Below are positions 1 through 11,700 of a stretch of 64,000 nucleotides of DNA, one piece after another; within the stretch, counting starts at the first letter, position 1; every line of letters starts with the position of its first letter. The notes below the pieces were generated by a model that was not told where the DNA came from, made no database searches, and saw only the letters and a list, made by a program, of their open reading frames with translations. The stretch lies in assembly GCA_030063045.1 (NCBI GenBank), contig JAQSEB010000092.1:646634-710633 (forward strand). Reading direction: 5' to 3'. The DNA is from Pratylenchus scribneri (Eukaryota > Nematoda > Chromadorea > Rhabditida > Pratylenchidae). Made by a program: the position numbers and the translations under genes.

Positions 1-59
1 ATTCCATATTCCTAAAAATAAATGGGAAATATTTAATTTGTCAAAAAGTATTGAAAATG

Positions 60-350
60 TCGAGAAAAGATTTTAATGGTAAACGCTTCGGTGGTGTGCC
101 CCAGATCATCAAACTTTATACTAAATTGATAGATATCATCGAAACTCGTAACCCATCGTTTGATAATGATTTGGTTTAGATTCTTAAGCTAAGCTATAAG
201 CTAATGTTAATAGTATAAAACCGTTAAACCAAAAGCGGTTTAAATGGTTTAAAACCATTAATTTTCGATTAAACCATGACAAATTATATACCAATCGACG
301 CGTCTTGATGAGAACTTTCGATTGGGTATAGGGTTTGGGTGTCTAGGACA
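60..350. repeat. Dispersed repeat, family C fragment, in PPIP5K intron
   Basis: This stretch resembles the inverted-repeat element at 50020-50359. Both carry the phrase ACCATGACAAATTATATACC followed by AATCGA, and both have a nearby TTTAAATGGTTTAAAACC-like stretch. It lies 3' of the last visible PPIP5K exon, so it is most likely intronic. The ends are not clear. Confidence 0.5.
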
Positions 351-390
351 ATCAATTTTTTTTCACAAATTAACAATCAAAAAGACCCAC

Positions 391-3300
391 CTGTGGCACG
401 ACAATATCGGCCATATTCTTCACGCACATATAAAATCGCTCAAATTCGCCTTCATTGTTAATGCATAAATCCGGATTATGTTCCATATCATATTTTATGT
501 TATCATAAATGTCCGGTATTTTGGAAATGTCAAATTCGTAGCCATCTCCAGTGGTTTTGCATGGTTTTCGGAATTCTCGCAATTCTTTGGTCCATCGCCG
601 CTCGGCCAATTCCCATGATTCATTCAAATATAGGGTTCGATCTAAACAAATTAATCAATCAATTTTTGTATTTTCGAATAAACCTGTATTATTTAATTTA
701 TGCCATCGAATTATTTCGCACATTCTCTGCACATAACCGGCAATTTCGTGGCACATTTTGCGTGGATTTCGGATAAATTCGAGTGCATTATTCATGGATC
801 GATGACCGGAAGGGTTCAATGCCGGATAGTCGTCGGGGTTGAGTTCACGGTCTTCCTTAAATTTATTGATGGATCAATAAAATTTATTTATTAATGGCTT
901 GTTGTTATTGGTTCAATTCTAGGGATGGATTTACCAGTTCTAAATGTAATTTGAATATATAATTTCTCAAAATTAAATCACAACTATTCATAAATTTTAT
1001 CATTTATTTTTGTTAGTTTTTAACCCAATCCAAATAAATGCCATAAAAAATATTTATAAACCTGCAATGTCGAATGCAAATATTTCTTGATATCATCCTG
1101 GAATTGCCTCGCATTGTAATCATCATTCAGTAATCCATCGGTGTTTGCTGATTTGACCATTTGCACCAAAATTGGTGTTAATTCTCCTTCCAGCGCCAAT
1201 AGGCCCTTGGCGAATGCGGCTGCCGTCATTTGGACCCGGCCCTCGTCCGATGAATAAATCTTAAGGTCATGTCGAAATGTGCTGTGGAGTCGAAGGAAGC
1301 CCAGTCCTTGAGTGTCCTCCGGCGAATCTTTGCCATCCGTCCTGCGAATGCCAGGGTAAAGTGTGCGGAACAGCTTGCCCAATGCTTCGGCTTGCAAAAC
1401 ACCTGAAAATAATTTAAATTATTTTCTTAATTAATTCAATTTATTTTTTAATAATTCAATTAATTAAATAATAAATATTATTTAAGTAAATCATTTAAAT
1501 TATGATGAACTGAACCTGCTGTAGTCAATTCGCCGCCCCATTTCAATATTAACAAAAGCGTTGGTGGCACCGAATTTGCATTATTTGCCAATTTCTGCAA
1601 TTCATCTTGTGGCTGGTTTAGCTCCAATGAAAGTTTCCCATCATTATTGTTATTTTTGGTGCTGTTTTTCTCCTTCTCTGCGCCCTTCGGTTTCAAATAT
1701 TTCAATTGGACTTTGCGATTGATACCAGAAAAATGTCCGTACCTATAAATTGATTTAAAATCATTTCCAATAAAAAAATAATTAAATTCCCATCACAAAA
1801 AACGTCAACAAAAAAATATTATTTATTTAACAAAACACAATAATGTTTAAAATGTTGACACAAAAATAAAAATTTATTCAAAAAAAAAGGTGAGCAAAAA
1901 TAAATGTTAGGTGTGCGAATCTTATTTTGTGGAGAAAGACTGGGGGGTTAGTAATTAACAAAAGAGAAGAAGGTTAATGGCACCAAATGAATATTATTTA
2001 AAAATGTTAAAAAAATTGCCAATTATTTGTGTTTTTATTTGACATTAAAACTTTTGACCATCACTAACATTTCAAGGACAGTGCGCATTTGTTCCCAAGT
2101 TTTGAGAGAATCTTCGCATTTTTCCAATTCACGTTCCAATTCTTTTGTCCCCTCTTCGCTTGAATTATTTTCCGAAACCATTTTATCCATTAATTCCTGT
2201 CTTTTATCCTAAAAATTAATTTTAAATTAATTTTTAAATTTAAAAACCTGATTTTCACTAAGTAATTGTCGAACCTATAAATTAATTATTAAATAAATAT
2301 TTTGGTACAAATGGAGATTGGCCCCTATATGGGAAAGGATGAAGATGATGATGAAGAAGAAGAAGATGATGAGGAAGATAATGATGAGGATGATGAAGAG
2401 GATGATTAAGAAAGATGATTAAGAAGATCACCTAAGCTTCATCATCTTCTTCTTCTTCATCATCATCTTCATCCTTTCCCACATATTATTTAGGAACTTA
2501 CAATTTCCAAAACTTCCATCAATTGATTTGGTCTTTTCATTTTAATTTCCCTTTTCCTCACTCCATCATATTTTTTGAACATTTGGAAAAATCGGTCATC
2601 CGTAATTGCCACTTTCATTTTCTGTTTAGGTGTTCGATCGCCGTGCCGAATAACGGCCAAAACACAACGTAATTCCATAATTTTGCCACTCGGCGTTGAA
2701 ACTAGCGGCGGATCGTCTGCAAATTTATTTTTATTGGAATTAAAAAAATATTATAAAAAAATCAACCATCTTGATAAGGAATATGCCACGGGATGGATAG
2801 GCTGGTTGCCAATCGGCGTAAAATTGTATTGCCCAAAATTTTGGCTGTGTCCTCATAATATTTTGTTGAAGTTTTGACAAATGAAAATCCGTTGACATCG
2901 CAAACATAGGAACGGCCATTGGCCCGGAGAAGGTCGAATCCACAAACGGATTGCTAAAATAAATGGAAAATGAAATTGGAAAGAATTAAAAAATAAAAAC
3001 CCCAAAGGCGAGCACAACTCGACGAGCAATTGTTTTCTCCTTAGCCGTCAAAATAACCGGATAGCGAACTTCTTTCCCGTCCGAATCCCTTTCGACTTTT
3101 CCTAAATGTTTAAAATATTCATTTTTTTAAAATTTTTTTTGGTCATACCATCCAATCCGGGTGCTTTTCTTGCCTCAGCATGAGCGTAATATGGCCCAAC
3201 GGCGTAAACTTTCACATCAGTACCATCGGCCGGAATGAATTCTTCGTACAAATATGAGCCTTCTTGTCGGACAGTGCTCACCGGTGAATACCAACTTGAT

Positions 3301-4240
3301 CGATCATTTATCTGAAAATTAGACGATTTTAATTTTTTAAACAGAGAAAAATTATATTAATTTCCCATATTATTTTTAAATTAATAAATAATTTAAAAAC
3401 CTTTCTGAACAATCTTTGAGAACCACCTCCCACCGAGCTGGGAAAATAAATGTGAATATTGTGGTCCTCGGCATTCACTGGCTTTTCCACAAATGGTTTA
3501 TTGAATACCATTCCATTCACCTCAATATGGTCCGTATATTCGTGTAAAACATCGCCAACCACTTAAATCACAAAAAATAAATTTAATTATTGAATTATAT
3601 TTTTACTCACATTCTCCTTTTTCATTTCGCATCAAAACACAATGTCGTGGATGGTCAATTCCGGCGCGGGCCAATGTTTTGAACACTTTTCTTCGATCCA
3701 ACTTAATTAATAATTAAATTTTTTTAAATTAAATCATCCACCAACCAAATCGAATTGTCTTTGCAAATCATTTAAGACATATGGCCTTCTCAATTTTTCA
3801 TATTCAATTGCTTTTTTGAGTGGAAAATCGGTGGAATGGAAACTGATCAAACATTCACAAATTGGCCATTTCGCCACCGGCTCATTGAGGATGTCCTCTT
3901 CAGGGAAGATGACAAAGTCCAAATAATCCTAAATAATTTCGTAAATTGATAATTTGTTGGTGGTTGTGACTTACTTTGTAATATTCAACCATTTTATTCA
4001 TAATTGATCGCATTGGTTTGCTATTCGCCTTTCGTTGCATTGCACAAATTCCAATAATAATCTGGCAAATTTGGTCAAATTCATTTATAAAATTTAGAAT
4101 AATTTTACCTTCTTAAAATCTCCCTCATTCCCTGCTTTCGTCGTGTTCGACCGTTCTCGATTTCTTCTGCTGGTCGAAGCCATTGGCGACTCTTCAATTG
4201 CACCAAATTTTTGTTGCTCGATTGAGCTGAATGAAGGCAT
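391..4240 (-). CDS. PPIP5K: Diphosphoinositol-pentakisphosphate kinase (PPIP5K/Vip1), 3' end outside window
   Basis: Bifunctional inositol pyrophosphate kinase/phosphatase of the cytosol, which makes and removes the 1-position pyrophosphate of IP7/IP8. The start ATG at 4238-4240 opens [13 protein letters not shown] and leads through about a dozen short exons. The ATP-grasp kinase half is seen in exons at 3734-3922 ([14 protein letters not shown]), 3410-3560 ([20 protein letters not shown]) and 2780-2950 ([20 protein letters not shown]). The histidine-acid-phosphatase-like half begins at 2500-2678 with the intact [10 protein letters not shown] motif and continues through 2030-2210, 1500-1745 ([12 protein letters not shown]), 1040-1400, 700-880 and 391-627. 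The last visible exon ends at a GTGGGT donor at 390, so the C-terminus lies left of position 1. The order and spacing match the family; no inactivating change was seen. Confidence 0.95.
2331..2480. repeat. 42-bp perfect inverted repeat (hairpin) in a PPIP5K intron
   Basis: The left arm 2331-2372 starts GGGAAAGGATGAAGATGATG. The right arm 2439-2480 is its exact reverse complement, ending ATCATCTTCATCCTTTCCC. A purine-rich GATGAT loop of about 66 bp separates them. It sits between the [10 protein letters not shown] exon and the next exon and does not disturb the donor at about 2502. Confidence 0.85.
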
Positions 4241-4601
4241 TTTATTTTAAATTATATTTTAATGAAGGAAGTTTTTGGGAAGAATATTCTTTTATTTCCC
4301 GTATCATTCTGTATCAATGACGGACAGAATGGTCTCTTTATGGTCTTTTTTAGCTTTTCAATCTTATCAGTATTTCATTCATTTTTTTATTTGACCAGAC
4401 CTTAGCAATTTTTATCAGTTCCTCCTAATAGCCATATAAGGAGTTTAGAATAATTTAATCGTAATTGATTTACGCATGGTTTTTTAATAAAATAAAGGAT
4501 TAAATATATTGTCGATTGTACATACAAAAATATAATTGAATTGATAAATTAAATTTGATTTAAACTTTTATTCATTAATATAAACATAAATATGAATCGA
4601 A

Positions 4602-5225
4602 TCAATTTGAATTTGAACTAATTATCTTTTGGTCCATTATTTCCGTCGGTGGTGGATCCTTTGGCGGTTGAAGTTTGTCCCTTGCTCCAGTGAATGGACC
4701 AATCACGCAACTTTTCAACATATTCTTATAATTAACCCATCGATGATATTCATTGAACAAATTTGTTCCATCCGTTCCGGCTGCTCGCATCAATTGGGGA
4801 ATGCCACCCGGATGAAATTCCAAATATTGGGTCACGTCGTAGACCTTTATATTTTTATGTATTTGACTATTTAAATCCCAAAATGACCTCAATGTACCGT
4901 GTCGAACAGCAAAATCCAACAATCATTTTCGGTGTTATGTCTTGAAAGTTCCAAATGGTCAACAGATTTTGCGGGCGGATGAGGAGTCATTCGGCCTGCA
5001 TTTGAAAGTCTAAAATAAATTTTTTAAATTTTATTATCAAATGATGAAAATTTGCCTGATCCAATCGAGAAGTCCTTTGCCTGGCTTCAATAAAACTTTG
5101 TTTCTGCCCATCTCCGATTTTCCTTTTGGTTTCTGGGAAATTTAATTTTAAATAAAATTTAATAAAAAAGTTACCGATGTTGTTGGAGCATTTATGCCAG
5201 GAATTCCTAATGAATTTTCACTCAT
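4602..5225 (-). CDS. Cytochrome b5 domain protein, NCB5OR N-terminus-like
   Basis: Haem-binding electron carrier domain. The model has four exons (5225-5175, 5132-5056, 5009-4898, 4844-4602) that sum to 483 nt, or 160 aa, with phases that fit. The N-terminus has the short segment RNKVLLKPGKGLLDWIR seen before the b5 domain in NCB5OR (CYB5R4). The b5 domain has the haem motif HPGG (in YLEFHPGGIPQLMRAAGTDG) and the second haem-side histidine in NEYHRWVNY. It stops soon after, with no CS domain and no FAD/NADH reductase domain, so it is a stand-alone b5 protein or a shortened NCB5OR. The intron at 5055-5010 has a GC donor. Adjacent to the PPIP5K 5' end on the same strand, with 361 bp between start and stop codons. 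Confidence 0.85.
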
Positions 5226-5714
5226 TTTCGGTAAACAATTCCAGTGAGTTCGCCTATTGTTTTAAGATATTTTATGGAATTGGAATTCGACTTGACTCTC
5301 TTGATCTTGACTTGTGTGCTGTCTGCTGTGCTGATGCTGATTTGATTTGTGAATTTTTTTTCTCTGATTCTCACTTCACATTTATATATCTCCATTAAAA
5401 ATACATTATGCCACAAAATGAAAATTTATTTTGTTCTAATTTCCCTTTCATTTTCTCACGACTCGATTTTTCGAGCTCTTTCGAATGAGCTAAGCTTTCA
5501 TTTGTCTAGAATACTTCAAGGAAATTCGTATTTTCATTTTTATTTATTATTATATTTATAATTTTCATAGAATAAAGTTTATAAAAATTATCAATAATTA
5601 CAAAAAAAAAAGATTGAAAGACAGAAACACGCATTTTTGTTAACGAACAAAAATAGAAAAAGATGAGATTCATTTTGTTTGAGGATAAATGAATTTTTAA
5701 ATAAGAAAAAAGCT
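5226..5714. other. Intergenic, no gene recognised
   Basis: AT-rich spacer between the ADAMTS stop codon and the cytochrome b5 start codon. Short open frames on both strands look like chance. It should hold the ADAMTS 3' UTR and the b5 promoter, but no motif was identified. Confidence 0.5.
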
Positions 5715-8700
5715 TCATCTAAAGATTTGACGGAAAGCATCAATGTCAGCATTCCAAATATGAGTGAGCAATTGGGACACACTAGTAGAATGTGCACATT
5801 TTGGGTTAGAATTAGAAGTAAATGGACATGTGGAATTTTGGAAAGAATGTCCGAAACATGGAAGTCCGCCTGGCTCTGGTTCAATACAATGCCGAGTCCT
5901 GTTTAAAGGAAGGATTTGTTGTTGTGTTAATGAAATAAAAATTCAATCATTCATTAAACTTTACTCCCTATAGAAAGACCTTATTCTTGTTCTAAATGCT
6001 TGTGCCAAAAGTGAAGGTGCTATTGTGCCAACAATTTCGGTTACAGTATCCCCATTTGTTGTATCTCCATCCCCCTCCCCGGATCCATCCATATTTTCGG
6101 CCGTTTCCGTTGATTTGTCCATTCCAATGCATGCTGTCCATTCACAATTTCCCGACCAATCGCCCCAATCCGACCATTGGCCATCGTTCTTTTGTGCTTT
6201 GGTAAGTAAGTGTGTGCATTAAGTGCTTAATTTTTGGCCTAATACTTTTGCATGGCTTTCCTGTTCCGCATTCCACACTTTGTTGTGCAATTCCTTTGCA
6301 AATATCCCCTATTTTTGCATTCCTACAAATTCGGTGCCTTCTCCTCGTGGAGAATCCGCAACCCGGCGGAGTGCAATTTGACCAGGCAGACCATTCGGTC
6401 CAATGTGCATTTGTGCCAATTTGTGTGGGAATTGATGGTTCGAGAGATGAGGAAGAATTATTGGCCAGTGTTAGAACTATGTAAGTGCAAAAATGAAAAA
6501 TTTGTGACAGAAAGAAAAGTGTTCATTAAAATAGATAAATTTGTGGTGTTGAAAATGTGCAATAAAATGGCATAAATTTAAGGGAAACAAATCACTGGGG
6601 ACTAATTTATTTATATTTAAATTAAAGGCCATTTATAAATGTCGAAAATTAGACCAAAAATTAGTTTGAACTTACAAGTGCCGCAAAGGGTTGGATCGGA
6701 ACAAGCCTGCAGCTCAAAATCACTCCCTGAACATTGACGTCCTCCATTTTTTGGCCTCGGATTGGAACAAAATCTAAATTAATTTCTGCACAGCCCTTCA
6801 AACAAAGGCAAAACAACCTTGCCCTCGATCTTTGTCCATTTATGCATGGATTCGAACATTTTGACCATTCGCTCCATTCACTCCATCGACCGTCTATTGG
6901 TGTGCCAGTGCATTTGGATTTAGGCGGATTGCATGGCATTTGGTCAAAGGAGAAACCAATACAGTAGGCGCCACTTTAAAGAAATGAAATTATCCCACCT
7001 TTTTCCAATGAATTATTCCACCTTGTCAATGCCAATAATGCCTAAGGACCTTTCCTATTCATCCTACTGTACTGCCACTTTTTGCCTAATCACCCCGTTA
7101 CCCTATCAATCAAATATTAAACCCATCCTTTTTTTTCCTCTCCTCTGATAACTTTTACCCTTCACTTTATTATTACATTTTTCTGTCCAATAAAGAATAA
7201 TTTAAAGTCGAGTTCCACTTCCACTCTAATCCATATCCCATTCATTGGGCCATTTGGAAGCTTATCCTCCGGTAAGGCCCGGGGCGAAAGCCTAGGCCCA
7301 GCTCTCTCAAACAACTTTAGCCCTAAATTAAGATTACCCAATTCCATAATTTATTAAATAGTTCTAATAATAATAATTTTTTTGAATGAATTTTGCCTTC
7401 AAAACGGACCGATTTGAGGGAAGCGGATTGGCACACATTCTGTTTCGAATACGATGGCCAGTTTGGCCACAATCCTGCGAACATTGGGACCAATCGGACC
7501 ATTCCGACCATCCACCGGCAATTGCCGTGCATTGTTGTTGATCATTGGCATCATTTTGGATGGATGGAATTGGCGGAGTACACGGTGATTGGTCAATTAT
7601 GGAACCGGGACAAAAGCCCTGTAAATTTGAAAATTAAATGGAAAAATTAATTATGGGAGTGGGAGACCTTCAATTGAGGATCATGAACTCGGCAAAAACG
7701 TCGTCGATATCGAGTCAAAGAGAAACAGGAACAAGCCGACCATTCTGACCATTCCGACCAGCCTGGATATTGAATACGTTTTTCTTAATTAATGGGAAAT
7801 TGCACAAAATTATAAATAACAAATCTGTTACCTTTGCCGTTTTGTTCCTCCACTTTGGTTCCTTCCTCATCATTTGGGCATTCCGGCGGTGTCGGATCAC
7901 ATTCCCTTTCCTCTCGTGAATATCCATCGCCACATAAGAATATCAATTTTGCTTTGCATGTTCGACTCCTCGTTTGGCGTCCATTTGGCCCACAAGTAAC
8001 CGAACAAATACTCCATTCACTCCATTCTCCCCAACGGCGATCTTCTATAGAAAAAAGGGCAAAATTAAGGATAATTAATTCTTTCTTCATAATTTTGAGA
8101 GTAATTCTAACCATTTTGAATATTTATTGTCCCATCATCCGTGCAATTTACGGTATCCCCGTGACATTCTTCCAATTCCACTCCAACCCCTCCCCCACAA
8201 TCGGCTCCATCCTGACATGTTCGCATCCTTTGCCGCACTCCCCCATGGCCACAACTCTGGGAACACGGTGACCATTGGCCCCATTCCGACCATTTTGGCA
8301 CAATCCCATTGGCATTATTATTTTCTTTTGTGGAATTGGCGGCGGTGGCCTCCTTCGTTGGATTCTGATGATCGTCGTCAGCTTCGAGGCAGGATCGTTC
8401 GCAAGTGTCAAATTCGATGGGGGCTCCTTTTTTGGAGGAATATTTGCGAATATTGTGTTTAATTATTGGTCCATGATTCCCTTAAAATAGTCTGCTTATT
8501 TTTGTTCATTTCTATTACTAATTAATTTAGGTATTTAGGTATTATTTGTATCTGTATGTACAAATATTTTTAAGACCCCAAAATCATGCTATAGTTTCGC
8601 TAAATTAACCACTAGGTTAAAATCCCCTACTAAACCATTTTAGGTCTTAGGATTATAGAAATTAGAACCACTCTAGGATTGATAATTCTTAAGGATATTA

Positions 8701-11700
8701 AAAATCTGTGTACAGAAAATACATAAGTACCTTAATTTACAATAATTTCAAACCAATTTTTTCCTACCTGCGCATGCCTCATGGCCCAATTCCGTCTCCT
8801 CCCATTGGCCATTTCCATTTGGGTTGGCCACCCTGACCACACATTGCCTTTGCCGTTTGCGAGTTTCAAAAACACTGCAAGATGCGCATTTTGTCCAAGG
8901 CGACCATGTTGTCCACTTTTTTGGAAAATAAATTCACATAAATTGATGAATACCCCTCACTTGAGGGCATGGCCCAAGGACGCAACGTTTTTGCTCTTTT
9001 TGAGGCTCATTGTTTGGGCAAATTCCATTCAGACAGCGTCGAATTCGTTGCTGAATGCCTTGGCCACATGAATGGGAACAGGCCGACCACAGAGACCATT
9101 CACTCCAAACTGGACTGTCCAAAATTCGGGAACAATCCTTTTTTAGGTGGAAATTATATTTTATTTGGAAAAGGCCAACTTGAACATTGCATGTTCTGGC
9201 CTGTTTTCCACCCCCAAAACAGGGTTTTTCGCCACAAAAACGCTCACGGAATTGGAAACCAATGCCACAACTCACTGAACACGGTTGCCACTGGGATGGA
9301 AAGACAATAAATTAAATAAAATTTTTAAGTAAATTGGAATTCTATTTATTCTCAAATGCCAATAAGGCCAATTCTTTTCCCCAAAAACTAACATCTCCCC
9401 AATGTTCATCTTCTTCTTTTTCCGCCGAATTTCGTTCATTTTCCTCCTTCTTCTGATGGCTTTTGGAGCAATCGACGCTGGAATTAATGCATTGCTCCTT
9501 TTGAAGCCATTCACCGGCACAACCCAATTCTGAATTGCCAGCTGCTTCTATAAAATTGAATTGTCAAAAAAATTGAATATTCTATTTTGCCTTCCATTTA
9601 ACAATTAATATTCCATCTCTTCATTTTCAAACCAACCGGACAAACTGCATTTTCGTTCTCGACTTCTTTCATTGCCTCCTTCACTGTTGCATTCACAATC
9701 TTTCCATTGGCCCCATTCCTCCCAATGGGCACATCCAGTTTTGTGGCATTTCTCCTCCTCTACCAATGGTTCGGTGCAATGTGTCGGAACAATGCTTAAA
9801 CATTTCCTCTCCCTTCTTTTTGTCCCATTTTGGCCACATTCTCCGAGGCATTCACTCCAATCTTTGTATTAAAAAAATAATTTATTCTAAAATGCCTTTA
9901 AGGCTATTCAAGATATATTTATTTTATTCTAGATTTTTTGATTTCACTCTTTCCCCAAAATAGAAGTAAAATAAGAAAAATGGAATATTAATATTACCCA
10001 AATAAATTAGGCTTAAAATGTTGAAATTTTTATAAATCATTTGGAATTGAAATTGGCAATTTTATTCCTTTTTGCTATGTCTAATTTAATTCAGCCATAA
10101 ATATAATCAAATCCAACTCCATAACTCTAATTATAATTCCTATCTAAATTTGATTTCGAACCAACCATTCCAATCTGCATACAATTTTTCGCAAGGTGGC
10201 GGAATTGGCTCACAAGGTCGAACTTCCGTCGATTTGCCCACACATTCCTTTATCCGATGAATTATTTTAATATTATAAATTTATTCCATACGGTCTCAAC
10301 GGGTGATCTACATTTTCGACTCCTCTTTTGGACTCCATGATCTCCGCATGTGGCCGAACATTCTCCCCATTCCGTCCATTGTTCCCATTTGGCCATTAAT
10401 TCTCTTTTTCGATCGCCTTGACGGAGGGTTAGGCCCGATGAAAGTTGTTGTAAAAATTCCTCGCTGGGACAGTCTTCTGCCTTTTGAACGATTGCATGAC
10501 CATCACAGGCCAACTATGAGGCAAAAATAGGAAAAGTTTAAAAAATGATGATGATTGATTTAACCAAATCAAATTCAATAAAATTGACCAAAAATTTGAA
10601 TATAAAATATTCAAAAAATTCTCACATTTAAGCAAACACCGCCTACACAAAATTGGTTGTTCCCACACGGTGAACCATTCGGGAATTGCCCTTTGTTCCG
10701 GATCAATTCCGAATCACGGACATGGCACCAAATTTTACATGGCTGTGTTGTGTCTGGACAATTTTTGGGCATTTATTCATTCTCAATTCGAATCTCACGT
10801 AAAAAACTGCTCCCAGCCAATTGACGATCCGGTCTGTCTCGATCATGGAGAATGGCATTGCAAAGGCGATCGCCATATTCTTGTCGTGTGAATCCCTCAC
10901 AAATTGAGCGTTGCCCACCGCAAACGAGGCCTCGGACATTTGCGCCCTCACAGTTCTTTCCTCCATTATTTGGGCTTAACAAATTAGTGAAATAAAATAT
11001 TAAATTTATTCACGCTGGAGCAGTGCAAGTCCGAAGTTGGGAGATCAACGCAATACTGCCCGTTATTTGGCATTGAGTGACCGGACATTGCTTCTCGGCC
11101 GATGTCCAATCCGACCAACGGCCATCAATCACCGAAGGGTATGGGCCCATCTCCGGATGATGCCAACCCTCGCATTGACCTTGATGGCACCACTAAAAAC
11201 GAAATTGTTCTCTTAAGGCCATTTTTGATCGTTTTCCAACTTTTTCGCCACCGCACCAACTGCCTTCCAATGCGGGGTGGGCCGTGGAAATGGTGGAACC
11301 AGAGTTGCCACACCAAAGAATACGGCAAATATCCTACGAATTTGGGGGAAAGTAATTCGAATTTAAAATTGCCAAAATGCCTCATAGGATCGACCATTCG
11401 GAATTTCCACTTGAAAATCTCGACCCCAAAAATATGAACATTGTTGGTCGGCCGTAAACCGTTGGCCAGGCAATCTACCGTCGCGCAAATGATCGTGGCT
11501 AACAATCGATTCGGATGGATCCCGGAGGCAATTTCCTTTGCCACTTTCACTGAAAGGAAGATTTTTTCAACTCCACAAATAATGAATTGATGCCCCTTCA
11601 TATATTGAAAAATTGATCATACTAATAATAATTAAAGGATTCCTCTAATTCATAAATGCAAAAATATTGGAAAATCCAATTTATTTCCTTCCTTTCTTCC

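Noticed and set aside
11125..11601. 158-codon minus-strand frame in the ADAMTS gene.
   Set aside because: It is partly out of frame with the disintegrin-like coding exons; the true exons in this stretch are shorter and separated by small introns.
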